From positions 1 to 57,951 of the forward strand of contig JAUNVC010000009.1 in NCBI GenBank assembly GCA_030537875.1: DNA of 57,951 bases. The letters are read 5' to 3'. The DNA is from Tissierellia bacterium. Its GTDB lineage: Bacteria; Bacillota; Clostridia; Tissierellales; Peptoniphilaceae. The translations under genes and the position numbers were made by a program. How positions within the stretch are numbered: the stretch's first letter is position 1; each line of letters starts with the position of its first letter. Shown here one piece after another: positions 17,770-28,003 of the stretch. The notes under the pieces were generated by a model that worked only from the letters and a program-made list of their open reading frames with translations, searched no databases and was not told where the DNA came from.

Positions 17770-19290
17770 CTAATAAATATCCGTCAAATCATTTTCAAAT
17801 AGCACCACATCACCGGCTCCCACCAATTGGGTTAAGAGCTGTGTGGCCTCTTCCAGTGTCTCTACAACATAGCTATCATGTTTGGGATTGGCAATTTCTT
17901 CCACTCCATTTTGAAGGGGTTTGGTGATTTTTTTACCAACAAAAATACTAAAATCCAATCGCTGGGCAATCAATTTCCCGAGGGCATGATTTTCACTTTC
18001 CTGTAAATCTCCGAGTTCCACCATGCCGGGGGTTATAATGCCTTTCTTGCCCCCTTGAAAAGATGTCAATACATCGATGGCTGCCCTTGCTCCCGCAGGA
18101 TTGGAATTAAATGCATCGTCTAGGATAATAAGTCCCTGGGGGTTTTTAATGATATTCAATCGGTGTTCCACCGGTGGAATGGTTTCGATGGCTTTTTGAA
18201 TCACCCTACTCTCCACGCCAAGTTTTCTTGCAACTGTGGATGCCATGGCAATATTCATCATATTGTGAGCACCCAAAAGCATGGTTTGTACTTCGATTTC
18301 TTCCGTACCCCATGTGATGGTAAAACGACTTCCCTCTTCGGTAACCTCTATGGGTTGTACTTTAACATCTGAGGAAACACCCACAAGGGAGGAAACACTC
18401 GTAGCCTTCAGTTGTCTATTGCGAGCTTCCTCACGAATCAAGTCATTATCGTAATTTAATACAAGACAATCATCTCCTACCCCGTCTGTCAGCTCAAATT
18501 TTGTTTTAAGAATCGTCTCTAGGGATCCAAAGGTTTCTAAATGACAGGGGCCCACATTGGTGATGATACCGTAATCAGGTTCCACAAGCTTTACCAATTC
18601 TTTAATTTCTCCTTGGTACCTTGCGCCCATCTCCGCCACAAAAAAGGCGTATTCTTCCGTAAGTTCGTTGTTGATAATTTTGGATAGACCCATGGGCGTA
18701 TTGAAAGATTGGGGAGAAGAATAGGTTGGTAAATAGGCATTTAAAATATGATGCAATATCATTTTTGTTGAAGTTTTCCCATAGGATCCTGTGATTCCAA
18801 CCACCGTTAGTCCCTTTTTCTTGAGATCTCTTAATTTTCTTTGTGCCTCTCGATAAAATTTCCTGTGGATGATTTTTTCCACCGGTAAAATGATATAAAG
18901 AGAGATATACATCAAAATCGATTGCTGCCAAAATAAATAGGCTCCAATAAAGACCAGCCCCGCAATGAGAAGAACATATCCCATGGGCGTTGGCCGATGG
19001 ACATAATACCAAAGAGGAATCAGTATAAGAACCAACCCATTTAGTACCATGGCCGTTGTAAATAATCTTTTTGCCCTGGGAGTCATCACCAAGGGCTTTT
19101 TTAAATTGCTCTTATCTTTACTAAATCCAAAGGCCTTGTCTTTTCGAGTTTTTATCCATAATAAAAATTCTTCTGGGATATATCCCAGCTGTTGACTCAT
19201 ATGCAAAAAGTACCTAGCACGCATATACAGTAATAATTCAAATAAAATAACTACGAGCCATAATAACATATCATATAGTATAGAATCCAT
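17770..19290 (-). CDS. membrane-anchored MurF-like Mur ligase
   Basis: A 506-residue Mur ligase family member. The first 150 residues are not the usual MurF UDP-binding domain but membrane sequence: hydrophobic stretches at about 6-24, 76-97 and 102-137, with a basic linker between. The central ATPase domain has GITGSYGKTSTK near 165-176, and the C-terminal domain has ILDDAFNSNPAGARAAI near 390, the DxxNxNP signature that resembles MurF. It probably adds D-Ala-D-Ala to the UDP-MurNAc tripeptide, given ddl next door and the lack of murF in the dcw cluster of this window, but another amino acid or substrate cannot be excluded. It overlaps the hydrolase gene by 20 bp. Confidence 0.85.
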   Translation of the reverse strand: MDSILYDMLLWLVVILFELLLYMRARYFLHMSQQLGYIPEEFLLWIKTRKDKAFGFSKDKSNLKKPLVMTPRAKRLFTTAMVLNGLVLILIPLWYYVHRPTPMGYVLLIAGLVFIGAYLFWQQSILMYISLYIILPVEKIIHRKFYREAQRKLRDLKKKGLTVVGITGSYGKTSTKMILHHILNAYLPTYSSPQSFNTPMGLSKIINNELTEEYAFFVAEMGARYQGEIKELVKLVEPDYGIITNVGPCHLETFGSLETILKTKFELTDGVGDDCLVLNYDNDLIREEARNRQLKATSVSSLVGVSSDVKVQPIEVTEEGSRFTITWGTEEIEVQTMLLGAHNMMNIAMASTVARKLGVESRVIQKAIETIPPVEHRLNIIKNPQGLIILDDAFNSNPAGARAAIDVLTSFQGGKKGIITPGMVELGDLQESENHALGKLIAQRLDFSIFVGKKITKPLQNGVEEIANPKHDSYVVETLEEATQLLTQLVGAGDVVLFENDLTDIY

Positions 19291-20044
19291 TGTTCACCTC
19301 TTCTATAAATGCTAAAAGTACTTTTTTAAACTCCACAAAATTATCTAAATATACATAATGTCCACCCTCAAGGACGGCAAGATTGCTATGGGGAATTTCA
19401 TGATGCATCTTTTCTCCCATCCAAAGTGGCGTATCTGTGTCTTTATCTCCCCAAATGAGTTGTACTGGCATATCAATATGGGACAAGTGGGATGAAAAAT
19501 CTTCATTGACAACCTTCACTAGAATGGATCGCATGATGCCCTTGGCTGCACTGTAATCCGAGGAACCATACTTTCTATAGATCTTCTCTAATCCCTTTTC
19601 TCCTAAGAAGAAATCCATCCATTTCTTTCTTCGCTTAAAACGTTTGATTCTTCTTTGTGCTTCTTTGGAGAGAGGTTCTCTTATTCCAGAAGCATCCATC
19701 AAAACCATAGCATCTATCAAATCTTTCTTTTGTCCGAGTAAAATGCCAATTTTCCCTCCAAAAGAGTGGCCAATATAAAGTACATTGGTCAGGTTTTTCT
19801 TTTGAATAAAAGCTTCCACCACATCTGCAAATTCCTTGGTGCCAAAAACGGTCGATGGCTCTTCGCTCTGCCCATGGCCGGGCAATTCTAAAGCCACCAC
19901 GTGCATGTGATGCTTTAAAAGTTGAAAAATCGGTTTCACGGCGGGGAAATTTGCTCCCCAACCGTGAATGATTAAGGCCGTCATGGCACTGTCTTTTACC
20001 GACTCTTCATAATTCAAATGTAGGCCCTGAATTTCAATATCCAT
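19271..20044 (-). CDS. alpha/beta hydrolase
   Basis: A 257-residue alpha/beta-hydrolase-fold enzyme with oxyanion-hole HGWG near 28, nucleophile elbow GHSFGG near 94-99, acid in WGDKDTDTP near 200 and His in GGHYVYLDN near 228. No signal peptide, so cytosolic. The cap region between about 125 and 180 is very basic (RRIKRFKRRKKW). The substrate cannot be told. It is the first gene of a set with the MurF-like ligase and ddl, overlapping the ligase by 20 bp, so a role linked to wall precursors or membrane lipid is possible but unproven. It lies just after the hppA terminator. Confidence 0.88.
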   Translation of the reverse strand: MDIEIQGLHLNYEESVKDSAMTALIIHGWGANFPAVKPIFQLLKHHMHVVALELPGHGQSEEPSTVFGTKEFADVVEAFIQKKNLTNVLYIGHSFGGKIGILLGQKKDLIDAMVLMDASGIREPLSKEAQRRIKRFKRRKKWMDFFLGEKGLEKIYRKYGSSDYSAAKGIMRSILVKVVNEDFSSHLSHIDMPVQLIWGDKDTDTPLWMGEKMHHEIPHSNLAVLEGGHYVYLDNFVEFKKVLLAFIEEVNNGFYTI

Positions 20045-20053
20045 GGTTCCTCC

Positions 20054-20085
20054 ATAAAATTTAAAGGAGGTTGCCCTCCTTTAAA
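20054..20085 (-). terminator. terminator or attenuator after hppA
   Basis: An 11-bp perfect stem TTTAAAGGAGG-GCAA-CCTCCTTTAAA followed by TTTT on the minus strand. The T tract is short and the hydrolase binding site starts directly after it, so some readthrough into the hydrolase-murF-ddl-rnr-smpB genes is likely. Confidence 0.7.
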
Positions 20086-20090
20086 CAAAT

Positions 20091-22091
20091 CTAAAACAAT
20101 ATTCCTCCGTGTTGAACGAAAAGATTGGCAAATACCAAGCTCACAATCGTCATAAGCTTAATTAAAATGTTTAAGGATGGTCCAGAGGTGTCTTTGAATG
20201 GATCTCCCACTGTATCTCCTGTAACTGCAGCTTTGTGAGCTATGCTTCCCTTGCCACCATGGGCGCCTGATTCAATGTACTTTTTAGCATTGTCCCAAGC
20301 TCCACCGGCATTACTCATAAAGATTGCCATGAGTACGCCTGTAATCAATCCTCCTGCCAAAAGTCCACCGAGGGCTTCCGTTCCTAAAAGGATTCCCGTA
20401 ATAACTGGTACAAGTACGGCCATGAGTCCAGGAATAATCATCTCTTTTAGAGCAGCTGCCGTTGAAATATCAACACATCTTCCATAATCTGGTGTAGCTT
20501 TCCCTTCCATGATACCGGGAATTTCTCTAAACTGTCTACGAACTTCCTCAATCATTTGGTTTGCAGCTTTTCCAACGGCATCCATGGTAAGTGCAGAAAA
20601 CAAGAAAGGTAACATTCCGCCAATGAATAATCCAGCAATGGTAGAAGGTTTTGTTAAGTCGATAGCTTGCAGATTAACAGCTTGTGTATAACTAGAAAAT
20701 AGAGCTAAAGCTGTAAGTGCAGCACTTCCAATGGCAAACCCTTTGCCCACAGCAGCTGTTGTATTTCCAACACTATCAAGGGTATCTGTCACATTCCGAA
20801 CTTCCTCGGGCAATTCACACATTTCTGCGATTCCACCAGCGTTGTCAGCAACCGGACCATAAGCATCTACGGCAATGGTCATTGCTCCATTGGAGAGCAT
20901 CCCAATGGCTGCAAGGGAAATTCCATACAGACCAAGGGTGGGATTGTCCATTCCTCCAGCTACATAATAAGAAACAAGAATTCCAATGGCTATTGTAATA
21001 ATTGGTACAGCAGTACTCATCATACCTACAGATAGTCCACTAATGATGTTCGTGCTATCTCCTGTTTCCGATTCTCGAGCAATTTTACGCACAGGTGCAT
21101 GTTTGTCAGATGTATAGTATTCCGTTACCTTGGCAATAATCAATCCAACTACAAGACCAGACAAAATTGCAATAAAAGGTTTGGTTGAATCAAGAATTTG
21201 CGTCGATAAGACGAAAGAAGCAATGATGGTTATAATGGCTCCTGATAAGGTACCCAGATTTAATGATTTCTGTGGATTGCTTCCTCCCCTAACAAAAAAG
21301 GTTCCGATGATGCTTGCTAAAATTCCAACGGCACAAATCGCCGCTGCAAAGAAAACTCCTTTTTCACCATAGGCCAAAAGTCCTAGGGTAAATGCAGAAA
21401 TAATAGCTCCAACATAGGATTCAAACAAGTCAGCTCCCATTCCTGCCACGTCACCGACGTTATCTCCAACGTTATCAGCAATAACAGCAGGGTTTCTGGG
21501 ATCGTCCTCAGGAATTCCAGCTTCTACTTTACCCACAAGGTCGGCTCCCACGTCAGCTGCTTTGGTATAGATACCGCCACCAACTCTTGCAAAAAGGGCT
21601 ATGGAAGAAGCCCCCAATCCAAATCCCGTAATGACACTAACATCACCCAAGATGAGGTAAGCTCCAACAACTCCCAATAAACCGAGTCCCACAACACACA
21701 TACCCATAACCGTTCCACCAGAAAAAGCAATTTTCAAGGCCTTATTCATTCCGTCGGTGTGAGCGGCATTGGTTGTACGAACGTTGGCTCTTGTTGCAAT
21801 ACTCATGCCAATATAACCTGCCAATATGGAGAACAGAGCTCCTACTAAGAAACACGCGGCCGTTAGCCAATCGATTACAAAACCAAGAATAATGAAGAGT
21901 AAGACAATAAAAATAGCTAACGAACGATATTCACGTTTCAAAAACGCCATGGCTCCTTCATGAATGTAGTTGGAGATTTCTTCCATGCGTTTTGTTCCGA
22001 CGGGCTGTTTTTTAATATACAAAGCCTTCGACAAGGCAAACAAAAGCGCCACTGCTCCAACAACAGCAGCTAAAATCAATATGATTTCCAT
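20091..22091 (-). CDS. hppA: membrane-bound K+-dependent pyrophosphatase (ion-pumping)
   Basis: A membrane pyrophosphatase that couples PPi hydrolysis to Na+ or H+ export. It is 666 residues with about 16 membrane helices. The PPi-binding [20 protein letters not shown] (about 171-190) and DNVGDNVGD (206-214) motifs are intact, as is the C-terminal [15 protein letters not shown]. The [10 protein letters not shown] segment has Ala where K+-independent enzymes have Lys, so K+ dependence is expected. Glu224 in LFESYVG matches the position seen in Na+-pumping members, so Na+ is the likelier ion, with modest confidence. It follows secG by 13 bases and has AAGGAGG before the ATG. Confidence 0.94.
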   Translation of the reverse strand: MEIILILAAVVGAVALLFALSKALYIKKQPVGTKRMEEISNYIHEGAMAFLKREYRSLAIFIVLLFIILGFVIDWLTAACFLVGALFSILAGYIGMSIATRANVRTTNAAHTDGMNKALKIAFSGGTVMGMCVVGLGLLGVVGAYLILGDVSVITGFGLGASSIALFARVGGGIYTKAADVGADLVGKVEAGIPEDDPRNPAVIADNVGDNVGDVAGMGADLFESYVGAIISAFTLGLLAYGEKGVFFAAAICAVGILASIIGTFFVRGGSNPQKSLNLGTLSGAIITIIASFVLSTQILDSTKPFIAILSGLVVGLIIAKVTEYYTSDKHAPVRKIARESETGDSTNIISGLSVGMMSTAVPIITIAIGILVSYYVAGGMDNPTLGLYGISLAAIGMLSNGAMTIAVDAYGPVADNAGGIAEMCELPEEVRNVTDTLDSVGNTTAAVGKGFAIGSAALTALALFSSYTQAVNLQAIDLTKPSTIAGLFIGGMLPFLFSALTMDAVGKAANQMIEEVRRQFREIPGIMEGKATPDYGRCVDISTAAALKEMIIPGLMAVLVPVITGILLGTEALGGLLAGGLITGVLMAIFMSNAGGAWDNAKKYIESGAHGGKGSIAHKAAVTGDTVGDPFKDTSGPSLNILIKLMTIVSLVFANLFVQHGGILF

Positions 22092-22104
22092 TTTTCCTCC
22101 TTAA

Positions 22105-22332
22105 TTAACTAACGGCTGCTAGTACCAACGTTGATACAAAAAATAAAGCCGCTGAAATAACGGTCAGTCTTTTCAGAGTAGCCTCTTTCGATGCTGACTT
22201 GTTTCTCCCCCATAATGCTTCCGGGGCAACTCCCATCAATACACTATTTTGATCACTTCCCTCTTGAAGCATCATCAATCCTGTCAAGGACAGTGCGCTT
22301 ATGAGTACGATCGCATACAAAATATTAATCAT
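22105..22332 (-). CDS. secG: preprotein translocase subunit SecG
   Basis: A 75-residue small membrane protein with the two SecG helices (about 3-22 and 55-74) and the central GLMMLQEGSDQNSVLMGVAPEA loop region. It is an accessory part of the SecYEG channel. AGGAGG precedes the ATG. It is the first gene after a good promoter and is co-transcribed with hppA. In many Firmicutes secG lies between eno and rnr, and that order is kept here apart from the genes inserted between secG and rnr. Confidence 0.93.
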   Translation of the reverse strand: MINILYAIVLISALSLTGLMMLQEGSDQNSVLMGVAPEALWGRNKSASKEATLKRLTVISAALFFVSTLVLAAVS

Positions 22333-22367
22333 CCAAACACCTCCTTAGTGTGGGTTCTTACTAAGAA

Positions 22368-22396
22368 ATTTTACCACAATTCCGTTTAATATTCAA
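22368..22396 (-). promoter_or_regulatory. promoter for secG-hppA
   Basis: TTGAAT (22391-22396), a 17-base spacer and TAAAAT (22368-22373) on the minus strand, 36 bases ahead of the secG ATG. A short palindrome TTCTTAGTAAGAA follows in the leader. Confidence 0.7.
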
Positions 22397-22433
22397 GTAT
22401 AGAGTAAAGATTTATAAAAATTTACACCCCAAT

Positions 22434-22458
22434 AAGAAATCGGGTTTCCCCGATTTCT

Positions 22459-22459
<1 letters not shown>
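22434..22459 (-). terminator. terminator of the glycolysis operon
   Basis: An 11-bp stem AAGAAATCGGG-GAAA-CCCGATTTCTT overlaps the eno stop codon. The downstream T tract is weak (TTTCTTATT), so the call is moderate. Confidence 0.65.
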
Positions 22460-24500
<2,041 letters not shown>

Positions 24501-24508
<8 letters not shown>

Positions 24509-25697
24509 GACTCTCCTTATCCTTTAAAATTTCTATTCCTGGCAAACGCTTGCCTTCCATCATCTCAAGAGAAGCTCCTCCACCGGTGGACACATGACTT
24601 ACTTCCTCTTCATAACCAGAAAGTTTGATGGCATGGGCACTGTCTCCCCCACCAATAATGGTCACACCTTGCGTAGCTGCCATGGCCTTGGCAACTCCAA
24701 AGGTTCCCTTGCTATAGGCTGGAATTTCAAAAATTCCCATGGGACCATTCCAGACAATGGTCTTTCCTTTTTCTATCTCGCTGGAAAAAAGTTCTAAGGT
24801 CTTTTCACCAATATCGACTGCCATGGCATCTTCTGGCACATGGCTTACGTCTACATTGGTCACGCCTATTTGCTTTTCAATATCCTTGGTGACAAGTAAA
24901 TCCACAGGAAGCACCAAGCGAACGGAGCGATCCTCTGCTTTTTTCATTAAATCACGGGCCACAGTAAATGCATCTTCTTCCACAAGGCTTTTTCCCATAG
25001 CATTCCCCTTCGCACCTAGGAAGGTATTGGCCATGGCCCCACCAATAAGAAGAATATCCACTTTGTCTAACAAATGCTCAATGACGGTGATTTTGTCACT
25101 GACCTTTGCACCGCCCAAAATAGCGATAAATGGCCTTTCCGGATTCTCCAAAGCATCCCCCAAATGTTTGATTTCTTTGGCCAACAAAAATCCCGATACA
25201 CTGGGAAGAAGCGAGCCAACTCCAACATTTGAGCAATGGGCTCTATGAGCCGTTCCAAAAGCATCATTGACATAATATTCCCCCAAGGAAGCAAGCTCGG
25301 CTCCAAAGGTGGGATCATTTTTCTCTTCTCCCGCAACAAAACGGGTGTTTTCTAGAAGCATCACTTCTCCATTATGGAGAGAATTGGCCATTTCTCTTAC
25401 TTCTTCGTTGACCACATCTGGTGTGGAAAGGAATCCAACTTTTTGACCAAGAAATTTTTCCAATCTTTCTTTTACGGGAAGAAGGGAGAATTCTTCCTTG
25501 TATTCTCCCTTCGGTCTCCCGAGATGACTCATCAAAATCACTTTTGCTCCGTGATTTATAAGATAATTGATTGTTTCAAGAGAGGATTTAATCCGAAAGT
25601 CATCGGTGATTTTTCCATTTTTCAATGGTACATTAAAATCACAACGGACCAACACTCTTTTTCCTTTTACATCAATGTCTCGTACATCTAATTTCAT
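24501..25697 (-). CDS. pgk: phosphoglycerate kinase
   Basis: Makes ATP from 1,3-bisphosphoglycerate. It is 398 residues with the signature RVLVRCDFNVPL (15-26), SHLGRPKG near 58, GGAKVSDKI near 200 and the nucleotide-binding GGGDSAHA near 350 and STGGGASLE near 370. It starts 4 bases after gap with AAGGAT as binding site and overlaps tpiA by 8 bases, so the four glycolytic genes are translationally linked. Confidence 0.98.
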
Positions 25698-25700
25698 ACT

Positions 25701-26708
25701 CTATCCTTGCTGTGCAATCATCTTTGCCAAATCCACAACTCTGCAGGAATATCCCCACTCATTGTCATACCATGCTACAATTTTCACCATATCATCACCC
25801 ATCATCATGGTAAGTTTTGAATCTACGATGGAACTGTGAGGATTTCCTTGGAAATCGATACTGACCAATTCTTCCTCCGTATATTCTAAGATTCCCTTTA
25901 ATTTGCCTTCTGCTGCTTCTTTCAGTACTCGATTGACCTCTTCCATGGTCGTGCTACGGTTCAATTCAAGAACAACATCAACGGCACTGACCGTGGGGGT
26001 AGGAACACGTAGAGCATATCCATTCAATTTGCCTTTCAATTGGGGAATAACCTCTGCCACAGCTTTTGCTGCACCTGTGGTGGTTGGAACCATGCTGAGA
26101 GCAGCTGCTCTTGCTCTTCTTGGGTCTTTTTTGTGACGAGAATCCAATAGCATTTGATCTCCCGTATAGGCATGGACGGTGGTCATCAAACCTCTTTTGA
26201 TTCCAAAAGTGTCTTCCATGACTTTCGCAACGGGTGCCAAGCAGTTGGTCGTACAACTTGCGTTGGAAACAATGTGATGCTCTTTGGGATCATATATTTC
26301 ATCATTGACACCCATGACAATGGTGGCATCCAAATCTTTCCCGGGTGCAGTCAAGATGACTTTTTTTACAGTCCCGTGAAGATGCTTACTGAGGCTTTCC
26401 TTATCACGGAATGCCCCCGTCCCATCAATGACCAATTCAACACCGGCCTCTCCCCAGGGAATATCTTCCGGTGTTCTGAATCCAGAAACACTTACTTTTT
26501 TTCCATCAACAATAAAGCCTTCATCGGTGGCTTCGATGGGCTTAGAAAACTTTCCATACAAACTATCATATTTAAATAGATGCTTGAGATCCTCAAAGTC
26601 ACCCGAAGAGTTTATATGGACCAATTCAAGACCTGGTATGTCTTGTTCCCATAAAATTCTTGCCACATCACGTCCGATTCTACCGAATCCATTAATTCCA
26701 ACTTTCAT
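25701..26708 (-). CDS. gap: glyceraldehyde-3-phosphate dehydrogenase, type I
   Basis: A phosphorylating GAPDH, 335 residues. It has GINGFGRIGRDVAR (4-17) for dinucleotide binding, the catalytic SNASCTTNCLAP near 150-160, His in TTVHAYTGDQ near 178 and WYDNEWGYSCRV near 315. The loop after beta 2 reads HINSSGDFEDL: the Asp that usually follows Asn and selects NAD+ is replaced by Ser, so cofactor use may be NADP+ or dual (inference). First gene of the lower glycolysis operon, with its own promoter and AGGAGG before the ATG. Confidence 0.96.
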   Translation of the reverse strand: MKVGINGFGRIGRDVARILWEQDIPGLELVHINSSGDFEDLKHLFKYDSLYGKFSKPIEATDEGFIVDGKKVSVSGFRTPEDIPWGEAGVELVIDGTGAFRDKESLSKHLHGTVKKVILTAPGKDLDATIVMGVNDEIYDPKEHHIVSNASCTTNCLAPVAKVMEDTFGIKRGLMTTVHAYTGDQMLLDSRHKKDPRRARAAALSMVPTTTGAAKAVAEVIPQLKGKLNGYALRVPTPTVSAVDVVLELNRSTTMEEVNRVLKEAAEGKLKGILEYTEEELVSIDFQGNPHSSIVDSKLTMMMGDDMVKIVAWYDNEWGYSCRVVDLAKMIAQQG

Positions 26709-26747
26709 TGATAACCTCCTAAATTCTGAACTATATGTTCTTTCTCC

Positions 26748-26776
26748 ATTATACTATAGATTCAAAAAAATTTCAC
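26748..26776 (-). promoter_or_regulatory. promoter for gap-pgk-tpiA-eno
   Basis: GTGAAA (26771-26776), 17 bases, TATAAT (26748-26753) on the minus strand, just after the grdD terminator and about 40 bases before the gap ATG. The -35 is a partial match. Confidence 0.6.
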
Positions 26777-26780
26777 ATAA

Positions 26781-26804
26781 GAAAAAACCGCATACAAGAT
26801 GCGG
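26781..26804 (-). terminator. terminator of the glycine reductase operon
   Basis: CCGCAT-CTTGT-ATGCGG followed by TTTTTTC on the minus strand, starting 8 bases after the grdD stop codon. Confidence 0.85.
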
Positions 26805-26811
26805 CCTTTCC

Positions 26812-27993
26812 TTAACAGTCTTTTTTCTCTACCGTAATGTAGCCGGCTTTTCCAAGAATTTCTTGCGATGCTTCGAGCTTTGCTTCGTTCATCATAACAA
26901 TCGGTCCCGTACATCCCATGCCACTTTCGGCATAGATTCCAGCTCTCCACAGTTCTTCCACTGCATCTTCCAATTGCATGATATCGATTCCTCCGATGGA
27001 GGCATCACAAACTTCTTTTTCTGGCATCTTCACTTCTTCTTTTGATTCAACCTTTTTGGGCTCTTCTTTGAAGGAAGCAAGAATTTTGTCTAAACCAGCT
27101 TTCTCAGCTTTTTTATATTCGGTCTTTACCAAATCTTTGAGGCCACCACGAATACTCTTTGCAGCATAGCTTATAGCATTGGCAATGACTGGATACCCGC
27201 TGGCTCTTGAAACAATCAATACAACTCTGTCGTACCCTCTTCCAATACCAGGGCCATATCCATACCCAAAGGCTTCAAAGGAGCCGCCGGTTTGATAACT
27301 GGAGAAAACCTTCATCAATAGGTTTCCAGTCAGTGTATCCGTGACCATGACATCGGGCACGCCCATTAGGAGGTCGTTTCCTCTCATGACGCAACCGCCA
27401 TCGGCTCTTTTACTTTCAGCAAAATGAATGTCGTATCCATTGTCACGGAGTTGTTTCAATCCTCTTTCAACCTGTCTGGCACCATCCACATTGAGAATAC
27501 CAAGAGAAGGCTCTTCTACTCCCATGGCCTTGGCAGTGATAACACCTGCGATACCATTTAGAATCATAGCCTCCACCCTGTGTGGTGAGGTGGTACCTGT
27601 GGTGGTTGCAATGGTCATTTCTTCACCCATGGCAGGGGTAATGACGCGACCTACCGTGCTTACTCCAATGGGGAAGTTATAGTGCATTGTAACACAGGCA
27701 TCAATTGTACCTTCGTCTAACAATTTCTCCATCATGGCATAGCCTTCTTCGTCTGTCTCAACAGTATATTGTTCCAGTTGAGAATCCACTTTGGGGCCAA
27801 TCAAAACAACGTCCATAGATGGATCCTTGGCTTGGGCAATTTCAGCACCTTTCACCAAGTTTTCTGTACCATGTTCACTTCCAAAGGCAGTAAGACCGAT
27901 TCTTACCTTTTTGGCAAAGCCTCCGGTTTCAATGCCAGTTGCAATGTCGTCGAAGACCTTTCCGATCAAATTTTTAATATGTTGTTCGCTCAT
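26812..27993 (-). CDS. grdD: glycine reductase complex component C, subunit alpha (GrdD)
   Basis: One of the two subunits of protein C, which takes the acetyl group from carboxymethylated selenoprotein A and releases acetyl phosphate. It is 393 residues, PlsX/phosphotransacetylase-like, with SVGRVITPAMGEEMTIATTTGTTSP (in parts, about 115-140). The C-terminal SGMGCTGPIVMMNEAK has Cys361, equivalent to the acetyl-accepting Cys359 described in Eubacterium acidaminophilum. A Lys/Glu-rich linker (about 325-345) separates the two parts. AGGAGA lies seven bases before the ATG. It follows grdC by 10 bases and is the last gene of the operon. Confidence 0.95.
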   Translation of the reverse strand: MSEQHIKNLIGKVFDDIATGIETGGFAKKVRIGLTAFGSEHGTENLVKGAEIAQAKDPSMDVVLIGPKVDSQLEQYTVETDEEGYAMMEKLLDEGTIDACVTMHYNFPIGVSTVGRVITPAMGEEMTIATTTGTTSPHRVEAMILNGIAGVITAKAMGVEEPSLGILNVDGARQVERGLKQLRDNGYDIHFAESKRADGGCVMRGNDLLMGVPDVMVTDTLTGNLLMKVFSSYQTGGSFEAFGYGYGPGIGRGYDRVVLIVSRASGYPVIANAISYAAKSIRGGLKDLVKTEYKKAEKAGLDKILASFKEEPKKVESKEEVKMPEKEVCDASIGGIDIMQLEDAVEELWRAGIYAESGMGCTGPIVMMNEAKLEASQEILGKAGYITVEKKDC

Positions 27994-28003
27994 GTCTTCT
28001 CTC

